NCBI GenBank assembly: GCA_011317545.1
Contig: WUJK01000002.1
Span: forward strand, 2,666,001-2,730,000
Source of the DNA: Coniella vitis
Lineage: Eukaryota; Ascomycota; Sordariomycetes; Diaporthales; Schizoparmaceae
DNA: 64,000 bases
Direction: 5' to 3'
Part shown: positions 1 through 12,627 of the stretch, one piece after another
How the letters are laid out: each line of letters opens with the position of its first letter
Position numbering within the stretch: the stretch's first letter is position 1
Translations under genes and position numbers: made by a program
Notes under the pieces: model-generated
The model's input: only the letters and a program-made list of their open reading frames with translations
Databases searched by the model: none
What the model was told of the DNA's origin: nothing

Positions 1-1781
1 GCAATGCAAAAAGGACTCCGACTTGTTTTCGCAACATAACTCTTGTCAAAGCAGACGGTGATCTGAACGTCTCTCGGCTCAAAGGGGCCATCTCGCCCCA
101 TGAGTTCCTGCACTGCTCCTCTGTATCTGAATTCCAGGACGTCGATCCACGAGATGGGTTCTCGGTCAGAAATTTCCAGATCCAAGCTGCCAAGTCCGCC
201 GTGACGTCTGATATTGTTGTATATGGTGATGACTTGCACGCATGTCGCAAGCTGGCAAAGGATATTGCGGCAGCTCAGCAAAGGTGGCGAGACCGACATG
301 CTGCTCAAAACGAGTCCTTACCAATCTACAACACCTTTGTCTGCACTAGTCCTTTCCATATCTTCCAAGAAAGATACCCCGAGCTTGTGGCCGTCGACTC
401 GGACGGGCTCTTGACGGGTAATGTCCTTGATTTTATTCATCAAGAGCGCAAGGAGATGTTTATCATGACGAAACCATCCGAAATATCCCATAATGTCTGG
501 ATGGGCCCGACCTTAGACCGCATTTCAGGAGACGAGGGCGCTTCCCAGTCGTTTGACCTGTTCATTGAATGTAGCGATCTAGGCCGCCTTGACCCAGCAG
601 CTCTGCAGGATATCGCCCTGGGCCTGGTGGAAGATCCCAATCCTTGTCTTGACTTTCCGTCATCCGGCAGCCTTCTTCCCTCTTCCTGGTCGCACGCAGA
701 AGCCGACGGTATTGTCGAGACATGCAAATGGATTTATCATTTAGCCCACGGTACCTATCCCTCAAATATCGTTGGAACCGATGCTGCCATGACTGAGCAG
801 AATCAAATTCCTCCCAGCAGACCCCGCAAGATTCTGATTCATTGTGGAGATGGCTATACTGAATCTACCATGCTGGGAATCGCTTATTATAGCTTCAGCA
901 CTGGCCGTTCCATCTCAGATGCTTGGTTGAATCTGCATACAACTTTGAAACGCAATTTTTTCGCTTACCCAGCCGACGTTTCCCTACTAACATCTATTGC
1001 ACCCCGCCTCTTGTCAAGATCCCCGGCACTTGCATCCAAGAGCTCTTCCGATATTGGTCGACTTGCTTCAGAAGAACCTGACTGGTTTTCGGGTCTAGAT
1101 GGATCGTTTCCAAGTCGCATCTTGGATTATTTGTACTTGGGCAACCTCAACCATGCCAATAATCCTGAGCTTTTGAGAGCTATGGGCATACAGCAGCTTC
1201 TGAGTGTGGGAGAAACAGCCATGTGGCGCGAGGGGGAGCTAGAGCGATGGGGTTCTGAGAACATCTGCATTGTTCAAGATGTACAGGATAATGGTATTGA
1301 TCCTTTGACGAATGAATTCGAAAGGTGTCTTGAGTTTATAGGTGAGTCTGATTCCTCTTCTCATTGCTGCCCGCTTGACACAAATCAAAGCCAGAGATAG
1401 AAACTATCTGAGGGTACTCATGATTAGCACTTGTCTAACATATTTCTAAACTTAGCTCAAGGCAGACGAAAAGGCATTGCGACACTTGTACATTGCCGCG
1501 TTGGTGTTTCCCGAAGCGCGACCATTTGCATCGCAGAGGTTATGAGAGCCTTGGACCTATCCTTTCCTCGAGCGTATTGCTTTGTCCGCGCTAGACGACT
1601 GAATGTCATTATTCAGCCGCATTTGCGCTTTGCCTACGAGCTTCTAAAGTGGGAGGAGACGTTGCGTTGCAGAAAAGCCGCCGCGACAAACACCGATGAG
1701 CTGCGAGTCGTCAAACGTGAGATGGAGTGGGCAGAAATTGCAAGAGAGATTGCTCTTATGAACCGGCCATACGCGAGGTAG
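1..1781 (+). CDS. PPS1: PPS1-like dual-specificity protein phosphatase, 3' part (left end cut by window)
   Basis: Exons 3..1341 and 1456..1781. The reading frame is open to the left edge with no ATG, so the start lies outside the window. The intron (GTGAGT...TTAG, 1342-1455) joins an isoleucine codon to A-Q-G-R-R-K-G and restores the frame. The C-terminal domain begins near FPSRILDYLYLGNL, a typical opening of a dual-specificity phosphatase domain, and carries the catalytic P-loop HCRVGVSRSAT (HCxxGxxRS), just after the intron. About 200 residues upstream is a second, degenerate P-loop, HCGDGYTES, without the catalytic Arg. Yeast Pps1 is a dual-specificity phosphatase linked to S phase, and this double layout matches my memory of its fungal relatives. 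It is convergent with the downstream ATG18 gene. The family is secure; the exact orthologue name is slightly less so. Confidence 0.85.
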
Positions 1782-2457
1782 AAACCAATTTTGTGGTCTA
1801 TGCGATGCACGAGCTTCGCAGCACGTTAAAGTTTACACATCATGAGGGGCTCTGAGCGGACGGGCTTATTCCCAGAAACGACCTGCACGATTTATGAAAC
1901 GCATCGAATGTCTGGTAACGATTGGGGGACAGATCATATCTGTTATGCTTTCTTGGAGTTGGTCGATGATAAAGTAATGGGGTTATCACTATGGGTTCTG
2001 ATGTATTAGTGTAGCAATTGGACTCACCAAGGCAATATGCATGCAATAATACATATTCGTGACGAGTTTCAATTTCTTGGCAGCTTCTTGGGTCAAGCCG
2101 TCGATGGTCCTATGCCAACTACAGCAGTTGCTGTCCCGAGCTGCCACTACCAGCGCCAATGATGTGCAATGAGCGGCAATATGTATAGAGGAGACCTGTA
2201 CTAATGAGACAAAGTTGTTGTGGCCGGCGTGTCATTGGCGGGCTGTGTTGCCCGTAGAGCACCCCATAGGCTACAAAATATGCACGTCATGTTCACCGTC
2301 GTAACCGGCCACGTCAATGCCAAAGTCGCTTTTTTTTTGGAAAAAAAAAAAAGGCTTTGGAGCACACGAATAGAAGAACAAGGGGGATAATAGAAGGACC
2401 AAATGACTGGTTGGAAGTACCATGCGCCTAGATCCCGCCTGTTCGCCAAAGCTCGGG

Positions 2458-2488
<31 letters not shown>

Positions 2489-2600
2489 CAATTATTCGCA
2501 AGCGTGTGACGCGATTGCACTAATCGAGCGCCTTTGTTGTGAGTGATCACCTTCCATGGAGGAGCAGAACGTCAGCATTGCAGTGGTCAAGAGGTCGTAA
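1782..2600. other. Convergent 3' intergenic region with homopolymer tracts
   Basis: The gap between the stop of the phosphatase (+) and the stop of ATG18 (-). It holds a T9-GG-A12 block at 2330-2352 and an uninterrupted run of 29 A at 2458-2486. Short frames on the minus strand here encode only poly-Phe from these tracts. I see no gene. Confidence 0.6.
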
Positions 2601-4233
2601 TCAAGGGTTGAATGAGGCATCAAGCTTGTCGTCGCCCTCGAGGACGCTAGTGGTCACAGAGACTATTAGTCAAGACGCGCCGAAACGACAGACAAACACA
2701 CTTGACGGGACTTACGAGAATTGACGGACAAGATACCCCTCTCCGCCATGTTCCATATCGATGTTGAAGACATAGAACCCACCGTCACTTGTCACAACCA
2801 TGACCTGGGGGCTACTACTACTCATAGCAACAACACTCCGCATCGGTCCGTTGGGAAAGACCGAGTTTGATGGCCCGTGCGATGGGGTGCTCATGCTAGA
2901 GGTAGATGACGCTTTTGGTATCTTGATAAAGGCAAAGTCGCGCAACGGTTCCCACATCTCCGTCACGGTCTGAGGCAGATATGAGCCCACAACGCCTGCC
3001 ACGCTTCGGCCCATGAGCTGCGAAGATCTGCGTAGTATGCTACCGAAGGAGCCGCTCTGGCGTCGATTCGCGGAAGCATTTGAGCCGCCGTTGCTCGTAG
3101 AAGGCCCTGCAACTTCCGCGGCATCGCTATGCGGAGAACCAGCAATGCTTCCAGCGGAGTCGTTTCCGCTGTCGTTACTTTTTGAGCGCGACCGGGCCCA
3201 GCGGCTTGCATGAGGTATTGAAGAGTGATCGGCAGTCCCGGCTGTCGTAGCCGTATTACCGCCATCGGCAGGAGGAGCTCCAGACAGTCGAAATATGTGC
3301 ACAGTGTCGGAAGTCGATGAAACACAGAGCAATGTGGAGCTGAGGTTGAAGGACATGCTATAGATGGTTGAAGGATAGGTACCTCGGCGGAACTGATACA
3401 GCTTTTGTCCGCGCGGAACGGAGAAGACGCGGATGATGGTACCAGTTTCTGAAGCGGTCGCCAGAAGGGTGCCCTCGCTGTTCAAAGCGATGCAGGACAG
3501 TGGGGATCGATGAGCCTCAATGACGTTGACGGCCTTTAGGGTTATGGTGTCAAAGATGAGGACATCGCCCGACGTTGGCGGCACATAGGTTGAGAGCGGA
3601 GGCGCATGTTGGGGCCGTCGCTCGCCAGTATCTTCTCTGGGCTTCGGTAATGGGTATGCAATGTAGCAGTTCTCGGAAGAAGGCGACAAGGCACATATAG
3701 CGGTGGGGTTGGGAGAGGTCGATATGACATAGAGTAGGCTCATGTTGGCAATGTCGTAGAGGTAGATTTCCTCTTCGAGAACAACGGCTAAGCGGCGGCG
3801 GTTCAGGCGGACAGCCAGAACGGCGGAGCGGAAAGTGAGCTCGCATATGACCGAGTCTCTCTGCTCAATCAGGTCAGCCAGCTGCTTGTCTCGCAGGATG
3901 GGAGCGCGAGTAAGGGCAGTGGAACCTTTGTATTCTGAATGATGAGGTGGCGTGGTGAGAGGACGAGAGCGACGAGGGACGTCGAGAAGAGCATCTCGAT
4001 AATGGAGACATTACCGTCCTCGCTACTGAAGATCTTGGAGAAGGGGTCGCTATGGTAAATACGGAAGCCTCTCGAGGTGCCTGCAGAGCAAGAAGACAAA
4101 GTTAACCAACGCGAACAAGTTGCGGCAGCGCAGGGACTCTGTTCTCGGATGTGATGGGGCATGGTGGCTTACCCACGGCCAGACAACTGTGGTCCTGGTT
4201 GAAAGTGATAAAGTTGAGGTTGGCCGCGGCCAT
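2601..4233 (-). CDS. ATG18: Atg18-family PROPPIN, PI(3)P-binding autophagy protein
   Basis: Exons in minus order: 4233-4173, 4080-3926, 3860-2716, 2646-2601, giving 468 aa. The N-terminus NFITFNQDHSCLAVG-TSRGFRIY and the third-exon start RDSVICELTFRSAVLAVRLN are typical of Atg18. WD-type repeats form a beta-propeller, and the lipid-binding FRRG motif is at about residues 229-232. Family knowledge: PROPPINs bind PI(3)P/PI(3,5)P2 on pre-autophagosomal, endosomal and vacuolar membranes and work with Atg2. A serine-rich loop of about 120 residues after the FRRG blade looks disordered. The last intron (GTAAGT...ACTAG) is supported because skipping it gives a premature stop, while splicing adds the usual short VLEGDDKL-type tail. 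The second intron has the uncommon donor GTTCCA. I chose the start at 4233; an in-frame ATG at 4350 would add 39 residues without family support. Confidence 0.9.
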
Positions 4234-5796
4234 GCTGCCGGACGAATTTGCTGCAAGAGCAGCCAGAGAGTCGAGCGCAAGATGGATGGCCGAATCGCAA
4301 GGGTTAATTAGGGAATCGATGGGCAGCTTTGGCAGGGCGGGAGGAGCCACGGCATGCTCTTGGGGCGGAGGAAGCTGTCATGAGGCGGCCCCAGGAGGCG
4401 AGAAGAGACGAAGGACTGGTGGAGACGATCGCGGGTCCGGGTGGGCACGGGCAACAAGCGGGCGTGTGGACGAGGTCTGCTGTCGAGTATGGGCGAGGTT
4501 GAAGTTGGGCGCAGGAGTGCGATGGTTTTGGTGGATGAATGAACACAGTCCTGGTGCGGTCGATGTCATGGGAAGCTTCCCTGCCGGCCAAGGCGTTAGC
4601 TACTTAGTCAAGTACCCAGGTCTCCAGCACACTTGTTACAGAGTACAATGACCTACATAGTAGGTAGATTATGTACGAAGTACTCCCGAGGTGGGTCTGG
4701 CCTAGAGCCTTGAACCCTGTGGCACATTGCTACTACCATAGTATGTATATAGTAGGGTATCGTTGTATTTAGGTGCATTTGCATCTGGATAATTCATGCA
4801 TCAAATCGCCTCTATATGAAGCATACGGATAGATATATATGCGCTTGTCTATATATTGGAACACATAGGGTTCAAGATCTTGTGTTCTATGGTAATTATA
4901 AGATGTTTGTTTTTGCACTAAGTGGAGCCTTAACCGAGTGTGCAATTACTATGGTATTCACAGATTCCAACCACTGTGCAAGGTACTTCTCTATGAGGTT
5001 GATCGATCAATCGCAAATTCGTCGTTATCATTCCGCAGGTTGCTTCTCATGATCATTCAGTGACGAAAATATTAGACATAAATTAGCCTACTTCATAGCC
5101 AATCACATTAGCGGATGTAGAAATGCAAAATGCTTTACCATGGCATGGGACTCATACCATTTTGCAGGTCTTATACATCGAGAACACCAGGTATATCGCA
5201 TCACATCTCCCGGTTTGCAGCCGATCGCAATAGACAATATAGCCAATCTATGCTAATATCAACATAAAAAGAGTTATAGCAGTCCTATAGATATAGTAGT
5301 GACTTGTACATGCATTTTTGTTCATGGAAGAAAGGCTACCTAGGTATGTACTTACTATGTATAGTACTGTCAGAAAACGCGTATATAAGCACCAGTCAAA
5401 AAAAGTACTGAAGAATATAAAGATGCAATGCAAAGTTTTTGTACTTGTGGTGTAGTGGTAAACTCCGACAAGTACTAGGTACTTACACTATGATCCTAGG
5501 GCACTAACCAGGGTTACCTTGCCTCGATAACGAGGCTAAAGGCCCAAAGCCTCCATCAATTCTTCTTCCCAAGATGTAAATACTGCCGGCTCATAATTGC
5601 TTCACCTTCGCGCTCAGCCACAACATGTGCTATTACTGGGGGACTCTTTCTCGCCCTTGAACTACCATTAATGCGGGGCGAATCCAACCGACAGAATCGC
5701 CACTACCCGCCTGCGCTCGAAAAATTTGGTTTGCCCTCGACTTTTAACTGTCTCCTTACCTGGGCAAAACCTTCCGCGACCCTGCAAGCACCCAAA
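4234..5796. promoter_or_regulatory. Divergent promoter region between ATG18 and TYW4
   Basis: About 1.56 kb between two start codons pointing apart, so it must hold both promoters and 5' leaders. It is TA-rich from about 4640 with several copies of TACATAGTA/TACTATGTA (4654, 5353) and CTAGGTA-type motifs. There is a small perfect hairpin at 5521-5536 (stem GCCTCG, loop ATAA). I find no convincing gene; the open frames here have no recognisable composition. Confidence 0.6.
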
Positions 5797-8700
5797 ATGG
5801 GCCTACGCAAACCTCGAGATCAGGGTTCAGACCAGCATGCTGACCTTGGTACGGCCAAAGGCGAGGACATGCTGGTCATGGCCACCAACAACAGCAGCAT
5901 CGTCTCCAAGCGAAGTGTTGAACGTCTGTACTATCCAGACGAGCCCCATTTCTTCCGCTTCTTTGTCAACAAATACCAGCGGAGAGCGCCTCTTATCAAT
6001 AGAGGTTACCATCTAAGGCTCCATGTCATCGATGTGACGTTGCGTAATTTCTTGAGGCAGCCCTCTTCCAAGCCCAAGGTCATTGTGAACTTGGGCTGTG
6101 GCAGGTATAGCATGCCCTGTTCTTCCTCACACCCATAAAGAAGAAACTGCTGATCGTCTCCCTCCCCCTAGTGATGTGATTCCCTGGCAGTGCTGGACTC
6201 GATATCCGGATGACTGCAGAAAATCTCAAGCAATCTTTGTCGACGTTGACTTTCCGCACCTCATACAGCGGAAACGCCAAGTTGTGCTCAGCACACCGGA
6301 GCTGGCATCGCATTTGCCACAACTCGACCCCCAGCCTAGTGTTCCAAACATTTTCCTGCGTAGCGACAGCTACTACCAGGTGGGCTGTGACCTCCGTCAG
6401 ACCGCAGCCCTCGGCGCTGCTTTGGAATCCATCGTCGATGTGTCTGAATGCATATTCATGTTTGTCGCTGAAGTCTCAATCACTTACATGGAAACCGAGA
6501 CTGCCGACTCTGTTATACAATGGGCCAGCAAACTTGGCCAAGGTATGTTTGACGCATTTCTGCTCCTTACATAGTCTCTTGCATGAGCGGCCTCTTTAAC
6601 ATTATTATCATTATCGTTATCATACTCTCCATCCTTCCTCTCAAGAGAAACAAACACAAGTGTGCAACATGAATTTCCCATACCGCCTAAAAGTATCCGA
6701 ATTGAGGACCTTATAACACATCGGCGGCCAACTTCAAAACGATAACCAGCTGACGTTAAGATCAGCCGAGTTTTGTCTGCTAGAGCAGATCCTCCCGGAC
6801 GGCCACGATCACCCGTTTGCGACTACCATGACAAGTCACTTTGATAAGTTGTCCACGCCAATCAAGTCAGTGACCACGTATCCGACCATGGCTCAGCAGT
6901 GCGCCCGCTTCCACGAAAGAGGCTGGTCCAACGTAGACGCTCAGTCCCTATGGTCCGCCTGGAACGACAACAAGTTCTTCAATCGTGAAGCTCGTCAGGA
7001 ACTGGATTTTATCGAACCATTTGATGAGTGGGAGGTACGTTCCTGCTTCGTCGTTGTTATCTGCCAATGCGGCTCCAACTTGACCCCAAATCCGTCAGCA
7101 CAAAATTGAAGAGGTCATTCAGACCAGTCTTGAATACCGTTCAAGTCCTGATAACAAAGGAGTTTTCTAGGAATTTGCTCTCTTTGGAAGTCATTACATC
7201 CTTCTTCACGCGAAGAATGCTAGCGAGAAGCGCACATCTTCCTGCGTGGACAGTCCCGAGACTGCAAGCAAGTGTCAGGAAGTCGAAGCCACATTTGAAA
7301 AGTTCAGTGGCCAGAGTGGCCTCCGCAGATATGGAGGAGCTTTGACAACGACCGGTGCTCTTGGAGATGAATTCTTAGTCAATTGCCTGGGCCTGGGACG
7401 CTCTACTCGCCTGCCTTCCTACGACGTCTACACTCGCAGAGGCGGCTCAACTGGCTTGAGAATAGACAACCGAGGAGGTCCAACAAGCCGCATGTGCTTC
7501 ACTTTGACTAATTTGGGTTGTCATGGTTTCTTGCTCACAGGTGGTCGGACGTCGCCAGCCAAAGCACTGCGCGATTGTTGGTTGTTCAAGCCTGATATGC
7601 AGAAATGGGAGCCCACGTATAACCTTCCAATCCCTCTTTATCGCCATTCCGCCTGCAGGCTCGCAAATTCGTCATTGGCTCTTGTTTGCGGCGGCAAGTC
7701 AGGCGCAACAGAGCTCTCTGGCTTGATCATGGTATATCACCCTCAACGCGGATGGCTGACATGCCAGAATCGAGGCCCAATACATCCAGAACCAGTTTTT
7801 GGTGCTGCCCTGTTTTGCTCCGGTCGAAGTCAGGGAAGCGTAGACCGCGCAGTCTTTCATGGCTACTTGGTCGGCGGGCTCTCGGCTGGGGGCATGAGGA
7901 TCACACAAACACTGGCTTGGGACCTCTTTATCAGCGAGGACGAGGTCAGTATCATGAAGTTCTTATGATTTTATGATACATAAGCTAACACATGCAGGCC
8001 CCTACGATCGTTTTCTCTCAAATTAATGACATGTCGTCCGAGACAGCCAATCTCCTGTCAAGGTTTGGAGCTTCTCATGTGCAGCATGGCAACGACATCA
8101 TACTCGTAGGGGGGATCGGACATGATGGATTCATCAGCCGAGAAAATGATATTGTCGTCTTTTCGACTTCGGGCTCGAGCATCAGGGTGGTGTCCCGTCT
8201 TTTGATTCCAAGCCCTAGCGTTCCGCGGCCTCTACTTATTGGTTCAAGTGTGGTTCTTACAGGAAAAGGAGAAATTGTTATCATAGGCGGTGCGGCGACC
8301 TGCTTCTCCATGGGAACATTCTGTAAGCGTGTCGATTTTTGGTTCAAGCCTATCGTCTATTGTGTTTGAATACCTTCTTCAGCTTATGCTAATTGTGTGG
8401 CAGGGACATCGGGTGTCTACACCCTGAAAAGGCCCAGCGTAGGACCTCGAGATGTGCATGGACTCGTCTCAGCCTGGACGTTCTCACAGAGCGGCGAAAT
8501 TTCTCAAACCCCACCGAGCAACGCACAGCATGCAGACTACAGCCCTAATCAGTCAGTGGAGCTTCATTCTGTTCCACGGATATCTATAGATTCCGAGGAG
8601 TCTTTTGAGAAGACCATGAAGCAAGGGTTACCCGTCATTTTCGAAGGTCTTGATCTGGGTCGCTGCCTCAACACGTGGACGCTGGAATACTTGAAAAGTC

Positions 8701-9717
8701 AGATTGGGGAAACCCGTAAGGTATGTATTTGTATGCATAATCTGTTTGGTTTGTCAACTCTTGGTTACGCTTGCCCAAAGGATCAAGGCACCACTGACTG
8801 ACAAATCATCAGGTTGTTGTTCATGAGGCTCAAGCAAAGACAATGGACTTTACGGCCAAAAACTTTCGATACAGCACTCTGGAATTTGGCGATTTCGCGA
8901 AGAGAGTGATGACAGGTGGTCGATTTTACCTACGTGCCTTATCTCATGACGCACCAGCCGACCAGGCGGCAAGCCTTGAACAAGACTTCCCGTCCCTAGC
9001 CTCTGACTTTGTCCTTCCGAAACAATTGCGGGCATGCCAAGACAACATGCACAGTTCTGTCTTGCGTATCTCAGGGCCCGTGAATATGTGGCTACACTAC
9101 GGTCTGCACAAAGGAGCCCTTCATTCGTTTTGTATCCGCTTACTAATTTGATAATCCGTAGATGTCCAAGCCAACGTGTACTGTCAAATCAGTGGTAGCA
9201 AGAGAATGGTCCTCTTCCCCCCCGCAGATGTCCCCCATCTCTCTTTCGCTCCTGGTGCTTCCAGTTCCGGCCTTGATGTCTTCAGATCCTTATCCTCTCC
9301 AGCCTTACAGGCTTGCCATCCGTTAGAAGCAAGACTCAATCCAGGCGATGTGCTATATCTGCCCCCTTTGGTAGGCGTCATATTTTTCTAGCATTGACCG
9401 TCTTTCCAATGTCAAGTGCTCTGACGTTGCTCAATCACGCCGATTTACTGATGCAAAAATAGTGGCTACACACCGCTGAACCGATCACGGATCAATCTAT
9501 CGCTGTCAATGTATTCTTCCGCAGCCTTCGCCCCGACAGCTACGCAACAGGACGGGACGTATATGGCAATCGTGACCTTGCCGCGTACGACAAGGGACGG
9601 CAGGATGTCAATAAGATTGCCACTGCCTTCGCAAAAGTGCCCTTGGCCTGCAAGCAATTTTATTTGCTAAGACTGGCACAAGAATTGGCTGAGAAGGCTA
9701 GGGATCCAGAGCCTTGA
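5797..9717 (+). CDS. TYW4: tRNA wybutosine-synthesizing protein 4 (LCMT + Kelch + JmjC)
   Basis: Nine exons: 5797-6104, 6172-6542, 6766-7034, 7171-7944, 7998-8322, 8404-8720, 8813-9101, 9162-9370, 9463-9717, giving 1,038 aa with phase kept at every junction. The N-terminal part is a leucine carboxyl methyltransferase-like SAM fold (SKRSVERLYYPDEPHFFRFF; NLGCGSDVIPWQ at about 98-110). The middle is a Kelch propeller (repeated GG and W/Y patterns, about 350-650). The C-terminal part is a JmjC/cupin domain with HYD at about 883-885 formed across an intron and a later His in WLHTAEP (about 957). Family knowledge: TYW4/Ppm2 carries out the last steps of wybutosine formation at G37 of tRNA-Phe, methylating and methoxycarbonylating the side chain. 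The start at 5797 has a good context (CCCAAAATGG); an in-frame ATG at 5671 would add 42 atypical residues. The intron 7 donor is GTCTGC. Its stop is only 49 bp from the stop of RAD3. Confidence 0.93.
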
Positions 9718-9766
9718 GAATATCAAGCAGGATGGTCGTTGTCGAGATCAGCTTATGACGACTATT

Positions 9767-12627
9767 CTACATACCATCGAGCTCCATGAACACGTCGTCC
9801 GCATCGTCGTCCCCAATGTAATCTATCTCTCCTGCTGCCACCGTGTTGAATTTGGTGCCCCCATTTGCACTCGCATCCCTAAGTTCCTGTATTTGCTGCT
9901 CATGAAGTTGTTCCTGGTGGGTTTTCAGATCGGATTCGCTCCATGTGCTGATGCCTTGCTGGTCCTTTGCCCTAAAAGGCTGTGCCATGTTTCTCAAGAA
10001 TCGCCTGGCACTGCTGACCGCCATATCTGTGCTGAGGTTGCTGTCCGAGTCCATGAGAGCTTGGTTAATCCACTTTGGCAATTGGGCTCGTTTCTTTTGA
10101 AAACGTCTATCTGCTAGCACCATGATGCCGTAGTCATCTTTGCCTCGCAACACTCGTCCTAAGCATTGCGCTGCGTGACGCATGGCGTCAAAAGACAAAA
10201 AATCATTCTCTCGTATCCGATATGTCTCCCTTAGAAACTCTAAGCGAGCCTTGAGGATACGAGATTCTGTATATTGGAAGGGCACACCCATGCACAAGAC
10301 AGTTCGGCCGTATTGATGGTCAAAGTCGATGCCCTCCGAGACCTTGCCTCGAGCCACGCATAGTAAAACGGCACCACGTCCGTTGCAGCAAGCAGTCCGG
10401 TATGTCTCTAATGCCAAAGAGGTTTCTTGAGCATCCGGGGTCTCCACGAGGATCAGCTTGTACTTCCAAACCTCATTCAAAATGCCCATCCCCTGCCACA
10501 TGCTGATGATTGACTCCATATACAAATATGACGGGAAAAAGACGACAAGTCCGTCTGGCGTAATCTTGGCGAATTCTGTCAAGAGGTTGCCATAATTGCG
10601 CACGACGCTCGGCTCGTTGCGCACTTGAAAACTCGTAGAGATTGCAGCTTGATCACTGCCTCGTGTCACGACCATTGGCAAAAATGATCTTCGCGCCAAG
10701 GTCATGCTATAAGACTCTTGAACGACTGTGGTGAAGCCCAGCATCTTGGGATACATTTCCAGGGGCGAAATAGTACCTGATGTGATGATGACGGAGCTGA
10801 ATCGGTCAAAGACTGGTTTGATGGCTATAGCCGCATCGAGACACGTGAAATGGAGGATTGGGTTGGGGACCTCTGCCGTATCGGACTCATACGGTTCTAG
10901 TATCAGGAGAAATCCTTTCTCATAAGTGGCAACTAAAGTTGCGAAGGTGGCAACCTCTTGAAGGGGTTGGTAGTCCTCGATGTTGGTGAGTTCAAGAGTT
11001 CGCACGAGCGATGTAAGACGCTCGGCACAAAATCTCAGCGGCTTCTTTTCAATGAAAGTGTATTCCTTGAGATGAGCGAGAAAAGAGGGGGGAGTCTCCG
11101 AAATCACCTGTCGGACCTTCATACGCGTCTGGGAAAGCAGGGACTTTAGTATGTGACTTGCAACGGTGCCATAGGCAAGCTCGTACCTTGAGATACTCGA
11201 TGAACCTCTTCAAGAACGCAACGAAGTGTTCCGCCCTGCGTATGTTTCCAGGAACAGCCTCTTTGAGAAGATCCTCCGGTAATACTGTCCTCGACCTGTC
11301 AGCTTTTGTCTAGAGCATGATGACTCAAGATCGGGCCTGGGAAGTGCTCACCGGGATTTGCCATCAGAGCATCTTCCTGTCGAGCTTCGTCTGCCTCTCT
11401 GAGACCGTCGACCAGCTTTTGGTACTCATTTTCAAGCGCTCGTTGGTCTGTTTCTCTCATTTGATTGATCTTGCTTTCAAGATTGTGGGCGCCACGGGTG
11501 GCCTTCCTCAAGGAGTCTTCGGTAATGTCAGTACTCAATGATTCAATACAGACATTGTCGATGTTGTGAGCTTCGTCGAATACCACAATGCAATCTTTGG
11601 ATAAATCCTTAGAAACACGCTCCGCGATCTTGGGATCGAGTAAGTAGTGGTATGAGTAAATGATGACATTGCAGAATTGCATCTATAGACGTGTCAATCC
11701 CAGTGGCATAATCAAAACAGAATAGTGAGAGGACTCGGGGGCCTTACCATGCGACGCGCCGTAAAGTAGGGACATTGTTTGTGCTTCTCGCCATAACGCA
11801 GCAAACCATCGAATGTCCAGACACCATTTGGAATGAGGTTATGCGCCTCGAGCAGATCAAGGTTCTAAACGTCCGGTCAGCGAAAGGACGACAAGCATAA
11901 CAGGATGGCTTGTAGCGGCGTACGTCGTGATACACGCATAACTCAACATCTTCTCCCCGCTCTTTCTTTTCTTTGACGAAACCGGCAGTGAGGCTTCGGC
12001 AGCGGGCGTCGACAATATTGCCACTCTTCTCCCGCTTCACAGACGGATGAAGACACAGATTCTTTCGACTAGTCAGTCCGAGGCCCCTGAACTCTTCTTC
12101 GTATCCAAGTTGATCTGCGCGGTATTTCATGAGGGCTTTAAGTTCGGCTAGTGCTTTCTCAATCTCGGACATTGTACGGGAGCAGTAGACGAGTTTGCGC
12201 TTTTCCGGGTAATATTGCTGGTAAGCAACGATCAAGGAGAGCAGCGAAATGGTTTTGCCCGTGCCTGAGGGCATCTCCAAGACGCAGTGGCCGCCTGCGT
12301 CAAGGGTTCCTGTAGTTAAAAGGTGAGCATCTCGGGTTCTACTGGGAGCATGAAAGCAGCTAGGTGGCAGGAGCAGAGCGTACGCTTGAGATCGCACATG
12401 TAGGCATATTGCTCTGTTGCTGGTTAGCCCAATAGACTGGCGTTGTTATTTGCAAGGCACACACACGGCTCAAGTAAGCCACGTCGATAGGGGCCAGAGA
12501 CATACCAGGGTAGATGTTGGGATAGGGAAACAGCACAGGCAGATCGCTTGGCATGAGAGTTAGCAGGGTCACTTGAGGCCAAAACAAGTAGGTTGGTGTG
12601 TGCCCCTCACTCTATGTTGAACTTCAT
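9767..12627 (-). CDS. RAD3: Rad3/XPD 5'-3' DNA helicase of TFIIH
   Basis: Eight exons in minus order: 12627-12611, 12546-12506, 12413-12384, 12309-11924, 11864-11748, 11682-11352, 11284-11187, 11128-9767, giving 793 aa, the usual family length. The start MKFNIDDLPVLFPYP spans the first two exons. Walker A MPSGTGKT lies at about 42-49 and DEAH at about 233-236 (VVFDEAHN). Four cysteines in the contexts LCLHP, DARCRS, ELCVYHD and KQCPYF fit the Fe-S cluster. Motif V/VI region: GKVSEGIDF and QCLGRVLRGKDDYG. Family knowledge: an essential helicase of TFIIH acting in nucleotide excision repair and promoter opening. The first three exons are very small (17, 41, 30 nt). Its end is tail-to-tail with TYW4. 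Confidence 0.95.

Noticed and set aside
2201..2501. Minus-strand frames with poly-Phe
   Set aside because: Products of the poly-A tracts only.
5445..5520. Possible tRNA gene (GGTGTAGTGGTAA looks like a D-arm/A-box)
   Set aside because: No B-box GTTCRA at the right distance and no cloverleaf could be drawn.
7035..7170. An extra coding exon inside TYW4 intron 3 (frame around 7,100-7,165)
   Set aside because: Joining exons 3 and 4 directly gives the conserved DEWE-EFALFG sequence in frame, so the frame in the intron is not needed.
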